A stretch of DNA of 64,000 nucleotides, taken from contig QPMI01000015.1 of NCBI GenBank assembly GCA_004431415.1, positions 496,001-560,000 on the forward strand, given 5' to 3'. Source of the stretch: Cyanophora paradoxa (Eukaryota; Glaucocystophyceae; Cyanophorales; Cyanophoraceae). Of the stretch, positions 22,030 to 33,075 are shown piece after piece (position 1 is the stretch's first letter; each line of letters opens with the position of its first letter). The position numbers were made by a program, and so were the translations under genes. The notes below the pieces were generated by a model. That model worked only from the letters and a program-made list of their open reading frames with translations. It had not been told where the DNA came from and searched no databases.

Positions 22030-25000
22030 TCAACGAGGGCCGGGGGCGCCGGGGCCGGGGCCGGGGCGGGGTACCTCGTCGTCGAGGAAGGCCTGCACGA
22101 GGGCGGGGGTACGCTCCTCCGGCTCGAACAGGTTCGCCAGCTGACGGCAGCCCCGCCGCGTCACGCGCGCTCGGGGCGGGGGATCGAGGGCTGGGGATCG
22201 AGAGGGGGGGGGGGGGTAGAAGGGGGCGAAAGGGGTACTGTCGCCGCGCACCACGAGGCCCGAGCGGAGGTACAGGTCGCGGGCGGCCTCCTTCCCCCCC
22301 AGCTCCTTCGCCAGCATCTGCGGGGGGTATGCGTCGGGCCGCGCCGGCGCGGGCGGGGTACGCGCCGGGCCGGGCCGGACCTTGGCGCAGAGGGCGAACA
22401 TGCGGGGGGCCTTCTTGGAGGGGGCGGCGAGGGTGAGGGCGCGGGCGAGGTACGGGGCGGCGACGGCGCCGGCGGCGAGGAGCTTGGCGAGGAGCGCGGC
22501 CATGAAGAGGGAGGCGCGGGGGAAGTCCACCTCGAGCTCGCCCGCGATCTCGTAGAGCTCGTCCAGGCCCCGCTCGACGAGGGCCGGCGGGAGCACGCCG
22601 GCCTTGGCCAGGCCGCACAGCAGCGGCACGACGGCCAGGCGCTCCTTCTCGCGGCGGTCCAGCGCCTGCGTGACGGCGGCCGAGACGAGGTGCGGGCCGT
22701 AGTGGCGCAGGTCGGGCAGCTCGCGCGCCGCCGCCGCCGCCTCCTCCACGTTGGACGAGGCCCAGTACTCCTCCAGGAGCCCGTTGCCCAGCTGCTCGAA
22801 CCGCGCCTGGCTCACCCGCGGCGGCGTGCCCTCCAGCGGGGCCGGGAGCCCGCGCTTCTCGGGGCTCTCCGCGACGGTCCCGAGCGGGCAGCCGCGCCCG
22901 GCGGCGGCGGCGGCGGCGGCGGCGTGCGGGTGGGGCCCCAGCGCGCGCTCGCTGACGCTGGTGTTGACGGCCGCCGCCGCGATGGCCGACATCGAGAAGG
23001 CGGCGGTGCCCATCGAGATGGCGCGCCTGTGGCCCGGCCGCGCCTCCGACGCCGCCAGCACCGCCGCCGCCGGCAGCGGCATCGGCGCCGGTGCCGCGGC
23101 CTTGGCCGCCGCCGTGGGGCTGATGGGCGCGCCCGGCGCCGCGGCCGCGGCGGCGGCGGCGGCAGAGCCGGGGATGATCGGGAGGTCGGGGCGGAGGCGG
23201 AGGGGCCGGGGGCGGCGGGGGAGGCAGGAACGGGTTGGCGGCGGCGGGCGGCTGCGGCGCCACGGGCAGGGTCGGGGAGGCGGGGTGCGCCAGCGCCCCC
23301 GGGCGGGGCGCGGCGGCGGCGGCGGAGGCGGCGGCTGCGGGGCAGGGGCGGAGGAGGACGGGGAGGGGCCGGGCGGGGCGTGCGCGTGCGCGAGCGGCGC
23401 GTGATTCGCGTGCGGGGAGGCGCGGGCCGGCCCGCCGGGGCCCGAGGAGCCGCCCCACGTGGGCCGCCCCAGCTCGGCCAGGGCGCGCCAGTCGCCCGAG
23501 CCGGAGCGCGCGTGCCCCGAGTGCTTGCGCGGGCCCATCCCCCGCTGCGCCTGCTCGTGCTCCAGCTGCGCCGGCGTGAGCGCAGGGAAGGGAAGAGGGG
23601 AGCGGGGCGCCGCGTCGCGCACGTCGGCGCGGATCTGGTCGATCTTCTTGGCGACGGCCTCCTCGCGGCGTGGCACCCAGGCCGAGCGGCGCAGCTCGAC
23701 CAGGTCCTGCAGCATGAACCGGATGCGGCTCGCGTACGACTCGTCCCCCGCCAGCGATTTGATCCGCGCGAAGTAGGCGTCCAGGCGGCTCCGGTGGGGC
23801 GGGCCCCCCGCGTCCAGCAGCTTGCCGACCGTCCCGAGCAGCGAGTTGATCGCCTCCAGCTCGTGCTCGGCCGGGCTGCTCCCGTCCGCCTCGAGGGGGA
23901 GGAGCTGCCCCGGGCGCGCCGCCTCGCCGGCCGCGTCGCGCTCGGCGAGGGCGGCGGGGAGCGGGCGGAGGTGGAGGCGCCGCGCGATGCACTCGTGGAT
24001 GACCCAGCTCCCCAGCATCTTCTTCTTGAAGAGCTCCCCGATGAACCGCACGTCTGCGGCGGGGCGGGGCGGAGCGAGTCAGAGCCGCCGCCGCGAAGGA
24101 AGGAAGCCGCCGCCCCAAGGCATAGCCAAGGGCGGGTGCGCCACGCCACGCCACGCACTGCCGTTGATGCGGCGCTTGAGCTTGCCCTCCTTCTCGAGGC
24201 GCTCCTCGGCGGGGAGGCCCTCGTACTCCTCGAACTTCGGCTCCTGCCGCCTTCGGCTCAGAGCGGGGCGGAGCGCAGCGGAGCAGAGCGTGGCAGAGGG
24301 GCGCGGGCGGACCTTCTCGAACTCCTCCTGGCAGCGGGAGAGGAGGAAGCGTTTGAAGGTGCAGGGCGGCGGCGGGGCGCCCGCCTCGCCGGGGGCGGCC
24401 GAGGCCGAGGCCGCCTCGTCGGGGAACTCGGGGAGGTGGCCCGAGAGGCGGACGCAGAGGTCCGAGTACATCGTGCTGAACGACGGCTCCATCACGCCCT
24501 GCGCGGCGGGCGGGCGCGGGGCGTCAGGAGGGCCGGCGGGGCGGGGCGGGGCGGGGCGGGGCGGGGCGGGGCGGGGCGGGGCGGGATCGCTCGCCTTGTC
24601 GAAGACGATCTCGGCGATGCCCTTGAGCCGCGACACGGAGTCGACCTGCGCGGGCGGGCGGGGGCCCCAACGCCGTCAGGGGGAGCGGGAGGGGTGGAGG
24701 GGGAGGAGGGGGAGGGGAGACGGCGGGCAGGCCGCGCACCTCGATGGCCATGAGCTGGCCGATCAGAGTGTCGAACTTCTCCGGCGTCAGCTTGTTCAGG
24801 ATGCTGCAGGGGGCGAGGGCGAGGGCGAGCGCGTCGGGCGCGGGCGGGGCGGGCGGGGCGGGGCGGGGGAGGACGGGGGAGCCGCGGCGGGGCGGGGCGG
24901 GCGCGGGCCGGGGCGCGGGCGGACCCCTTGACGAGCTTGAAGACGCGGTCGTCCTCCGTCTGCTGGCCGCGGCGGGGCACCCAGCGGTTCTCGGAGGTCG

Positions 25001-25645
25001 CAAGCCCGTCCACAGCGCCCAGCTGCGGGGCGGCGGGCGGCGTCCGGTCGGCGGTGCCGGCGGCCGCGCGTGCGACTCAGCGGGGACGCGCGCACGTCGA
25101 CTGGCACAGAGAGCGCGCGGCGGTGCGTGGGGGTGCCTGGCCCTTTCGCCGGCTCATTTCCCTTCAGGAAGTTGAGCTGTCGGCTTGAGATCCCCGGCGG
25201 GCCGCCACCTCGTGGATCGCTTTCGAGCCTGCGCGGGAGCCCGCTCGCTCCGACCCGCGCCCGCGGGTGCGCGCTGCAACGCACCCCCGCGTTGGGGTGA
25301 CGGCGCGCGGGTCGTGGCTGGCATCGCTCCGCAGCGGCGGAGGCGATCGCTCGGTGTCGTGAGTCGATTGCTGCGAGCGGCAGCGTCGGTCGGACGAGCG
25401 TACGCGGTGCCGGAGAGGTGAGCCCGATGGACGGACCCGCCTAACGATGGGGGAGGTTGCCTGGAGGATCTCCTTCGCATGGCCTTCGCCCTCGCGTCTC
25501 CGGAGTAGCTGCGGCGGTCGGTGAGCCCGCATCAAACCCCTTCAGTTTTTGCTCTCGGTGGACCCGCGCTACGCGCCTGGCGAATCCTGAGCAGGTCCGC
25601 CGAGCTGTACCGGATCTTCTGCTGCTCCGCGGCCGGTTCGGCCAT
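22030..25645 (-). CDS. EIF4G: Translation initiation factor eIF4G (4E-binding motif, MIF4G, MA3)
   Basis: Scaffold of the cap-binding complex eIF4F. The likely ATG at 25645 is followed by IRYSSADLLRIRQ, a match to the eIF4E-binding motif Y-x4-L-hydrophobic. Exons near 24925-25030, 24740-24803 (ILNKLTPEKFDTLIGQLMAIE) and 24600-24650 (SRLKGIAEIVFDK), then MEPSFSTMYSDLC, FKRFLLSRCQEEFEKV, and the long exon from about 24051 (MRFIGELFKKKML, SRIRFMLQDLVELRR, WVPRREEAVAKKIDQI) make up the MIF4G domain. A Pro/Ala/Gly-rich linker precedes an MA3 domain (LLEEYWASSNVEEAAA, AVTQALDRREKERL), and the protein ends in ERTPALVQAFLDDEV. The N-terminal region before MIF4G looks short for an eIF4G. Exons between 25030 and 25570 are unresolved. 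One intron, after VFDK, appears to use a GC donor (AAG|GCGAGC). Introns carry long CCCCG tracts on the coding strand. Confidence 0.85.
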
Positions 25646-25838
25646 CGCCACTAAGGCAGGCAGGCTCCAGTCGATGATGTACCCCTCGGTCCAGACCTGA
25701 GCGAGACTTCCGGCCACCGGACCTGATTTCGGTGGCACTAACAGGCTGTAAGAGAGCAGCAGAGACCGTGCAGCGTACGAACGGCAACGCGCCGGAAGGA
25801 GCGCACCAAGTGAGCTTTCCTCTCTCTCCGGCGATCTC
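25646..25838. promoter_or_regulatory. Divergent promoter between eIF4G and TANGO2
   Basis: Only 193 bp separate the proposed eIF4G ATG (25645, -) from the TANGO2 ATG (25839, +), so core promoter elements of both must lie here or overlap the first exons. No TATA box is evident. Confidence 0.45.
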
Positions 25839-27060
25839 ATGTGCGTCATCTTCCTCGCCTGGAGCTCGCACCCAGTCTACCGCCTCGTCCTCCTTTCGAA
25901 TCGGTAGCGCTCCCGGGGCCCGCGGCCGCAGCCGTGCGCATGCGCTCGCGGCTGAGATGAGCTTGCGCAGAGATGAGGACTTGCCCCGACCGACTGCACC
26001 GCTGGCGGAGTGGGAGGACGCGCCTGGCGTGGTTGCGGGCAGAGACCTCGAGCGCGGCGGGACGTGGCTCGGCGTCAACAAGGCGGGGCGGCTCGCGGCC
26101 ATCACAAACGTGCGGGTTGTGACGGCAGACATACGGGACAACATGCTGACGCGCGGCGAGCTGCCGGTGCGGCTCGAGCACTGCGCCGTCACCGCACGTC
26201 CTCTCGTTCTCATCGCCGTGGCGCGCTCCAGGTGCAGTTTCTGAGTGGCGGCGTGGCGAGCGTACGCGTGCGGCCGTTCGCGGAGGAGCTCGTCGCGCGC
26301 TCGCACCGCTACAACGACTTCAACATGCTGCTCGGAGACGTTCCGCGCGGCGAGCTCGCCGCGGTCCACTGTGACGGGGCTCGCGGCGCCTGCGCCGTCC
26401 ACGAGGTGGCCCCGGGCGTCCACGGGCTCAGCAACGCGGACTTCGACACGCCCTGGCCCAAGGCGAGCCGCGCGCGGCGCGCCCGCCTCAGCTGCAGCGC
26501 GCTGAGCGCCAGTCCTTCAGGTCGTCCGGGGGAAGCGCATGCTCTCCGAGGCTCTCGAGAAGGCGGGCGGCGCCCCCGCCAGCTCAGCTCCTGCCACAGG
26601 CCGCGCCCGCTGACTTTGTGCCCCGCCCCAGATGCCGGGGCCGGCGTCGGACGCAGACATCGAACGTACGCAGACTTCGACCCGCCCCGGTCCCGGTGGC
26701 CCCGCCCCGCCCCGCCTGACTCACCCCCACCCACCCAGGCCTCTTCGACATCCTTCGCGACACGCAGCGGGCTCCGGACGACCAGCTCCCCGACACGGGT
26801 GCGGTGGCCCCGTGCGCGGGCCGCTCCGGACCGGCTCTGATGCGTTGGAAGGGTGCGGCGCGGACGTGGAGCGAATGCTCTCCCCCATCCACGTCCGGTG
26901 GCCGGAGAAGGACTACGCGACGCGGTCAATGACCCTCGTGCTGGCGGGCGCGGACGGCAGGTGGCGCGTCATAGAGCTCTCGCTCGACCCCGCGAGCGGC
27001 GCCTGGCACAGGCGGGAGGAGCAGTTCGCGGCGGCCCCGCCCGTGGCGCTCGGCGCGTGA
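25839..27060 (+). CDS. TANGO2: TANGO2 family protein (NRDE domain)
   Basis: The ATG at 25839 gives MCVIFLAWSSHPVYRLVLLSN, then RDE made across intron 1, the family's MCxIF and NRDE hallmarks. Exons: 25839-25903, 25971-26166, 26232-26462, 26521-26562, 26632-26665, 26739 to about 26800, and a last exon ending in TGA at 27060; phases are compatible through exon 6. Other landmarks are GGTWLGVNKAGRLAAITN, HRYNDFNMLLGD, VHGLSNADFDTPWPK, LFDILRDTQRAPDD and a C-terminal RSMTLVLAGADGRW. Introns 3 and 4 appear to begin GC (AAG|GCGAGC and AAG|GCGGGC); no GT exists where homology demands the junction. Exon 5 is only 34 bp. TANGO2 proteins are linked to membrane, lipid and haem metabolism in other eukaryotes; the exact activity is unsettled. 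Its 3' end converges on the eIF4E gene. Confidence 0.88.
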
Positions 27061-27225
27061 TCGAGCGATCGAGTTCGAACAAACCAGAACCAATGCCACT
27101 GTTTGGCACGGGCTCGGGCAGAGGCGAGCGGGGACGACACGGACGGGTGATGTGGTGGGGGCGAAGGGCGGGTGCGAGAAATCAAAAGAGGGGAGAGCCG
27201 GGCGGTGCCGGGGCGGCGGGCCCGC

Positions 27226-28435
27226 TCAGAACGACTCGGTGGCCTTCTTGAGGTGGGAGTAGGAGGCGCCGGTCTTGAGCGACTGGTCGTGGGACGCGAC
27301 CTGCACGACGAACGATCAGAGGAGGAGGAGGGGGAGAAGGGCGGGGCGGGGCGGGGCGGGAAGGGGCGAGCCTCGAGGTCGAGGCGCTCGGGGAGGCGAA
27401 GCAGCTCCTTCATCTTGTCGCTGCGCGAGGCGTCAGACGGTGCGAGCGGAGCGGCGCGGCGCGGCCGCACGTGAGGAGCTTGCGCATCGCCGAGTCGTTG
27501 TAGTTGCGGAACCAGAGCGCGATACGGTCGCCCGCCTTTCGCCGCGAGGCCACCGCGCCCGTGAGCTCTGCAGGGCGCACGCGGCATCAGGAAACGCCGC
27601 GCAAAAGAAAACGAGAGGCCGGCGCACCGTCCGCGGGGTCCAGCGTCTCGCCAACGAGGGCCATGATCTGGCCACGGGGCGTCAGCGCACGGGACGGAGC
27701 GGGGCGGGCGGCGGTGCGGCGGACCAGATCCTCCCAGTACCGATCCAGCAGGTCCTTGGCGTCACCCTTGAGGGTGATGACCAGCTTGCCGCCCTGCCGA
27801 GGCGATCAGCGGCGGACGTTGCGGCGCCCGGCGTCCGGCGCGCCTTCTTGTTCGCGGAGTCCTCCCACATGGGCTTAATCCCGTCCTTGAACAGGTGCAA
27901 GTTCGCGTTCATCTCGATCATGCTCGGCCGAGGAGTGTTGTTGATGAGCCTGCATGGACGGGCTTTGTCAGCGGCGGGCGGGCGAGCGGCGCGTGCGGAG
28001 GCGTGCAGATGCTCACCGCCAGAAGCCCTCGACCTAATGCACCGGCGGAGAAGGCGAAACAGATCAGAATGGCGAGGCGGGGGATCGCGGTCTGGCGAGT
28101 GTGCGGACCGTGCCGAAGCGGCCAAGAGCCTTCAGGTTCGACTCGTAGTTCTCCTTCTCGCCAGGTACTCTGCGCGAAGCCGCGGGGTCAGCGACGCTCC
28201 CCGTCCATCGCCGGCGCCGGCGCGATCTTCGCCAAACGGGCGCACCGCCGACCCATAGCACCGCCGACGCGCGCATCGTACCAGAGGCACCACTGGTTCT
28301 GCGGAGGGCGCGTCAGGTTCGGGTCGGACGCCGGGGCCGGAGCGAGCGCGTCGCGAAGACCTCCAATGGGTGCGACTCCGGCTTCGGCTTCTCCTCCTGC
28401 TGCGGCTGCTCGGTCTTGGGCTCTTCGTCCGCCAT
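27226..28435 (-). CDS. EIF4E2: Class II eIF4E (4EHP/nCBP-like cap-binding protein)
   Basis: About 210 residues over ten exons, from ATG 28435 (MADEEPKTEQPQQEEK) to TGA 27226. Order: HPLE, NQWCLWYDAR, EKENYESNLKALGRF, a 17-nt microexon at 28017-28033 encoding VEGFWR, LHLFKDGIKPMWEDSANKK, GGKLVITLKGDAKDLLDRYW, MALVGETLDPADG, ELTGAVASRRKAGDRIALWF, KMKELLRLPERLDLE, and ASHDQSLKTGASYSHL. MWED supplies the cap-binding Trp and Glu of the eIF4E family (W102/E103 in human numbering). The position matching human W56 is Tyr (KENYESN), a class II trait, and the C-terminal HDxSL..SSY-like end resembles plant nCBP. Introns after SANKK and after RLDLE lack a GT and appear to use GC donors. Class II members bind cap more weakly and often repress or fine-tune translation. 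Confidence 0.9.
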
Positions 28436-28479
28436 CTTCGCTACTTTTTCTCTGCGGGGGGTAGGGGCAGTCGAAGCCG
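28436..28479. promoter_or_regulatory. 44-bp divergent start-codon gap (eIF4E / MAU2-like)
   Basis: The eIF4E ATG (28435, -) and the proposed MAU2-like ATG (28480, +) are 44 bp apart. Transcription start sites for at least one gene must overlap the other gene's first exon, unless an upstream start is used for the plus-strand gene. Confidence 0.5.
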
Positions 28480-31017
28480 ATGGAGCCCGGCAAGCCGGTT
28501 CCGGCGCTCCTCGTACTCGCGGAAGTGCTCCACAAGGCCGGGAACACCCGCGAAGCCGTTCAGGCGCTAGAGTGGTGCTTCCTTGGCGATGCTCGGGTTT
28601 CGGCGCTCCCTTTAACCGCGCACCCGCAGCGTGCTCCAACACGGCGCTTGCAACGCTGAGAGGGAGCTTCGCGTGCGGGCGCACTTGGCGGGCATCCTGC
28701 TGTCGAGCGGGTGCGGAATGACCGTTCGCACAGACCCGCGCGGGCCGTGAGGGACGCCGTGCCGCGCAGGTGCGCGGAGTCAGCGCGTCGCACGCTTGAG
28801 CAAGGCGCGGGAAGCTCGTCCTCGGCCATGGCGCCCCGCCAACAAGCGAACCTGTGGCGCGTGTTGTCAACCGCGCGGGCTGCGTGCGGCGATCGGCAGG
28901 GAGCGATCGACGCAGCGAGGAAGAGCATCGAGATCGGAAGGAGGTGAGGGCCGGCCTGCGAACCGCGCCGCGCCGCCATCGAAACAGAGTCGCGCTCCCG
29001 CCACGGCGTGTTCTCACGAGCAGCGGCGGCAGGCACCGAGCGCACGAGGTCGCCGACTCCGCGGCGCTTCAGCTGGCGGACCTTTACCGGCGGGCCGGCG
29101 ACGCCGACGCGGCCATCCAGAGCCTGCTCGAGGCGGCGCAGGCGGCGCGGGCGCGCGACGACCCGGGCGCCCTGGCCGCATTCGGCCTGGCGCGCGCGCA
29201 GGCGCTGCTGGAGGGCGACTCGCCCCTCGCCGCGCTGCAGGCGATCGACGCCGGTGACGAGGACGTACCCCCGCCCGTCGGCGGCGCCGAGCGGGGGGCC
29301 GCGGGGCCCTCCGCGTCCTCGCAGGGCTCCTCGCAGGGCTCGGCGCAGGGCGCCCAGACGCCCGTGCACCCCGAGGCGAGCCGCGCCGCTTGCCTGGCGT
29401 TCCGGACGCGCCCTGACGCGCCCTGACACGCCGCGCCGCAGCTGCACGCGCAGGGGATCATGCTGAGGGTCCTCGCCTCGCTCCGAGCCGGCCGGCCACA
29501 GGACGCGCACGCCTCGCTCCTCAGGCTCCACCACGCCATGAAGGCCGCGCCGGAACCCGGCGTGTCCCCCTACAGCTGGTTCCCCTCCGTCCTCGCCCGG
29601 TGCGCCGTACCCCTCCTGGCTGCCTCCCCCTGGGCCCCCTTGACACCGTACCCCCCAGGAACTCGTTCCTGTACTTCCTCTCGGCGGAATGTAACCGCCT
29701 CCACAAGCCACAGTCCGCCTTGAAGTTCGCGATCAAGGGCCTTGAATCCGTCGACGGTCCGCCGTACCCCCCCCCGGTTCCCGTACCCCTCGAACGCGGC
29801 GGGGCGGGGCGGCAGCGGGAGCGAGGGGCGCCGGGGACGGTCCGCAGCAGGCGGGGGAGCGGGCGTTCCTCGCGTCCCTGCGGGGCGCCCTACTATCCTC
29901 GCTCTCCGCCATACATCTCCAGGCCGGGAACCTCGTAGCGGCTGTCAAGGCCAGCCCGTCTCCGCTGTCTCCGCCCCCTCTTTCTTTTTCTGAGCGGCGG
30001 CGGCGGCGGGCGGCGCAGGCGGCGGCGGGGGTGCCGGAGGAGGCGGGAGACTCGGGTGAGCTGATCAAGGCGGCCGCCTGCGCCGCCGCCGGGCGGCTCG
30101 ACGCGGCGGCCGAGCGGCTGCGGGCCCTCGGCGCGGGCTCCGCCTCTGGCTCCGGCTCCGCGGCCCGCGGCATGACCTGGCGGCGGCCGCGGCGGCGCTG
30201 GCGGCGGCGGTGGCGCTGGAGGCGGGCGCCCCGCGGCCCGAGCTCGCGCGGCGCCTGGCGGAGGTCGAGCGGCTGGCCGGCGGGCCGGGCGCCGGCTGCG
30301 CGGGGCCCTCTCTGCGCCTCGTCGAGGGCTGCTGAGGCTCCGCCTCAAGCAGAAGAACGCCGCGTCCGCCCCGCCCCGCCCCGCCCCGCCCCGCCCCACC
30401 CGCCCCGCTAGCGCTGACAACGGGGCGGGCAGGGTGGAGTTCCGTGCGGCGGCGGAGGCGGGGCGGGCGTGGGGCCACGCCGCGCTCGTGGCGCACGCGT
30501 CGCTGGGCCTCGCGGCGGCCGGCGCGCCCGGGAGGAGGCGGCGGTGCACCTCCGGGCCGGCCTGGCGGCGCTGGAGGCCGCCCGGGGCGCCCACGACGAG
30601 CCGGGGCTGCTGGCCCGCCTCTGGGGCGGCCTCCCCGGCGAGGACCGCAGGCGCGCCGAGGCCGCCGCCCGCCACGCCGAGCAGGCGCGCTCGCTCGCCC
30701 GAGCGCCCGGCCGTCCCACAAACTCTAGATCTCTTTTTGAGGGGCTTCGCTGCGCCGCGCAGGTCCAGGCGGCGAAGGCGCTGCCAGAGCTCGCGCTCCT
30801 GTGTCAAGAAAGGGCGGCGGCGGGGCCCGCGGCGACTTCGACGGCGGTGGCGGGGACCGCGGCGGGCAAGCAGCCGAAGCAGCAGGGCCCGGCCGCGGGC
30901 CCGGGCGTGGCGCCTTCCAGCTCCGCCCCGTCCCCAAAGCGGTGCGACCCCGGCCTACCCATCTGTCCGAGAACCCCGCCGATTCTGCGCCATTCCCGCA
31001 GGCACAAAGCTGGCTAG
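28480..31017 (+). CDS. MAU2: MAU2/SCC4-like cohesin loader (TPR protein)
   Basis: The ATG at 28480 gives MEPGKPVPALLVLAEVLHKA, then GNTREAVQALE. Supported exons: 28480-28574, 28630-28710, 28770-28943, 29033-29264, 29442-29599 and 29659 to about 29749, continuing to TAG at 31017. The sequence is a string of TPR-like helical pairs: LAGILLSS, NLWRVLSTARAACGDRQGAI, ALQLADLYRRAGDADAAI, IMLRVLASLRAGRPQDAHAS followed by LLRLHHAMKA, FLYFLSAECNRLHKPQSALK, ERAFLASLRGALLSSL and AIHLQAGNLVAAVK. The order and spacing resemble plant SCC4/MAU2 (WLLADFHEANGDSLNAIKCL; a later helix ending in LDAAMKAD), which with SCC2/NIPBL loads cohesin. The tail is Pro/Ala/Ser rich. One intron, after LVAAVK, appears to use a GC donor. 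Other TPR scaffolds such as APC5 are the main alternative; exons after 29750 are approximate. Confidence 0.6.
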
Positions 31018-31266
31018 CTCTAGCTAGCTTGCACAAATCCGAGTCTACAATATTAATTCAACCTTTATCTGTATCATGTTGCGGCGTCGCACTGATCATG
31101 AGAATTATAGCAGCTCTAGAAACGAAATCGAAATCGAAAGACAGCGAAAGTCATTCAAGGCACTTGGAGCACATTGAGATGCTGCAGCTGAATCTTACAG
31201 TTTATAGTCAAGCAGCTGCAGAGTGGTTACAGCTTTACTGAGCTTGGGAATTGTGTGCATGGATGC

Positions 31267-33075
31267 TCACAGCTGCAGAGCGGCCGCCAGAAAAGCAGCG
31301 TGGACGGCCATCGCCAAGCCAGCGAGCGTGGGGGCGCCGGGGCCGGCCGAAGACACGTAGGGGATCCCGACCGCCGCTGTTGGGGTCCACGTGAATGCCT
31401 GCAGTCGGCGTCAGGGTTGCCATTGCGATCGAACGAAATTCAAAAAAAAATGAAGTCCGCGCATTCAGCAAGGTGAAGGTGTCCTGAAGAACACGAGCAC
31501 GGTTAAGAAGTTCGAACCCGAGACGTCGACTCGGGCGCTAATTAATTGCTTGTGTGCGCACGAAAGAGCCGGAGGGGCTGCTGAACCGGAGGCCGTAGTT
31601 CGCGTTCGTGGTGAATGCGTTCGTGGCCTGTGATTAATTAGATACGTTTACTAGAGTATGGTAGTATACTTAAACAGACGCACCCCAAGCAGAGAACGCT
31701 CCAGGCGGCGCCCGCTGTTGCAGGTCGACAGAGAGGGGATAACTGCCGAGCACCGATATGTTATTTTCAGTCGACGTCGAGTTGCGATTTTCAAAGACAA
31801 GTCAAAGCCTATGCAAATCAAGAACTTCGGAAATTATGTAATTAAGAGCAGAGAGAGGTCTAGCGGAATTTTTAAGGAGCTCAACGGCCGCGGGCCCCGA
31901 GGAAGCAGACGCACAGAATGTGATCAGAGTCGCGCTTGCGATCTTGCCGTCTCGAGCCTTGCACTCGCTCGCTCCGGACACAATGTACACGTCGATGTTG
32001 GACGGGTAGGGGCCCGGGAAGTTCTATAAAGCGTGTCCCAATCGCGAATCAGCTCAAACAAAGCCCATAGAAATTGAATACGAGCTCGAGCTCATTCGCG
32101 CCTCTCCATTGATGCTGACTTCTACGCCAGCGGCCTGAGGGGTCCGGACGACGGGCTGCCTCGTGTCGGCCGTGTTGGTGTTCGGATCGAAGACGAGGCT
32201 GAACGAGCCGCTGATGCCTTGCACGGTGATCTTCGTGATGTTCTGCGCCATATGCATGCAAACGATCAGCAGCAAGAACTTCGAATGCAAACCATGCATG
32301 CGCAGCTGATCATGACACATGCAAATTCTAATACTTTAATTGGACGCACCAGGACGGGGGGCTTGGGCGTGGGCGACGGCAAGGGTGAAGGTGACGGCGT
32401 GGGGCTTGAAATTGGGCTCGCGGGTGCGGAGGGAGACGGAGACGGGGACGGGGAAGGGGAAGGGGACGTCGACGGGGACGGGGACGGGGTGGCCGAGGGG
32501 CTGGCGCTGGGCGACGGGCTGGCGCTCGGGCTGGGCGACGGCGAGGGGCTCGCGCTCGGGCTCGGGCTGGGGGACGGCGTCGGCGGGTTCGCGCAGGCGC
32601 CGTCGATGACCTGCTGGCCGGCCGCGCAGCAGAAGTTGGAGATGTTGACGAGGGGCGGCTGGCACGCGCAGACGGGGCGCATCGCGACGAAGAAAGTCGC
32701 GCCGTCGGTTTGGACGAACCGGTCGCTCTCGGGATAATAGCCGCCAGAGAACGCCTGGAGCCGCCGGGAGAATAGCTGATGCCGCTTGGTCGACGGCGAC
32801 GACGGCAGCGACTGGTCGCTGCAATTTTTCTCGGAAACCATGGCCTGCCCCGCGGTGCAGTTCGTATGGATGCAGTAAGAATCGCCGAGGTACTCCACAA
32901 CCGTGCGGCCGAGGGTCGCATCGCTCGTACAATCGGAAGCCGTACAGCCATCCGGAAAGATAACCGAGCGATCGATTTCGCACTTACTGCACGCGCCGAC
33001 CAGCGCCGGACCGACAGCCGCGAAGGCGACCAGGAGGAACGCCACGCGAACGGAAACCGACCGCTCCGATTTCAT
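31267..33075 (-). CDS. Secreted Cys-rich / Ser-Pro protein, possible GPI anchor
   Basis: The ATG at 33075 starts a signal peptide ([19 protein letters not shown]). Exon 1 (32350-33075) then encodes a Cys-rich domain ([44 protein letters not shown]) and about 75 residues of Ser-Pro repeats with Ala and Thr substitutions. Exon 32082-32242 begins [18 protein letters not shown]. Further short exons follow: [30 protein letters not shown] and DTFTLLN, and the last ([15 protein letters not shown]) ends in a hydrophobic stretch [19 protein letters not shown] at 31267. A signal peptide plus C-terminal hydrophobic tail with no basic residues after it suggests a GPI anchor, or a C-terminal membrane helix. 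The layout resembles algal wall glycoproteins, with two folded parts joined by a hydroxyproline-type rod, but I cannot name a family for either part. Confidence 0.65.

Noticed and set aside
21763-24753. Plus-strand open frame of 996 codons opposite eIF4G
   Set aside because: Gly/Arg/Ala-rich antisense shadow of a high-GC gene; the minus strand has clear MIF4G and MA3 domains.
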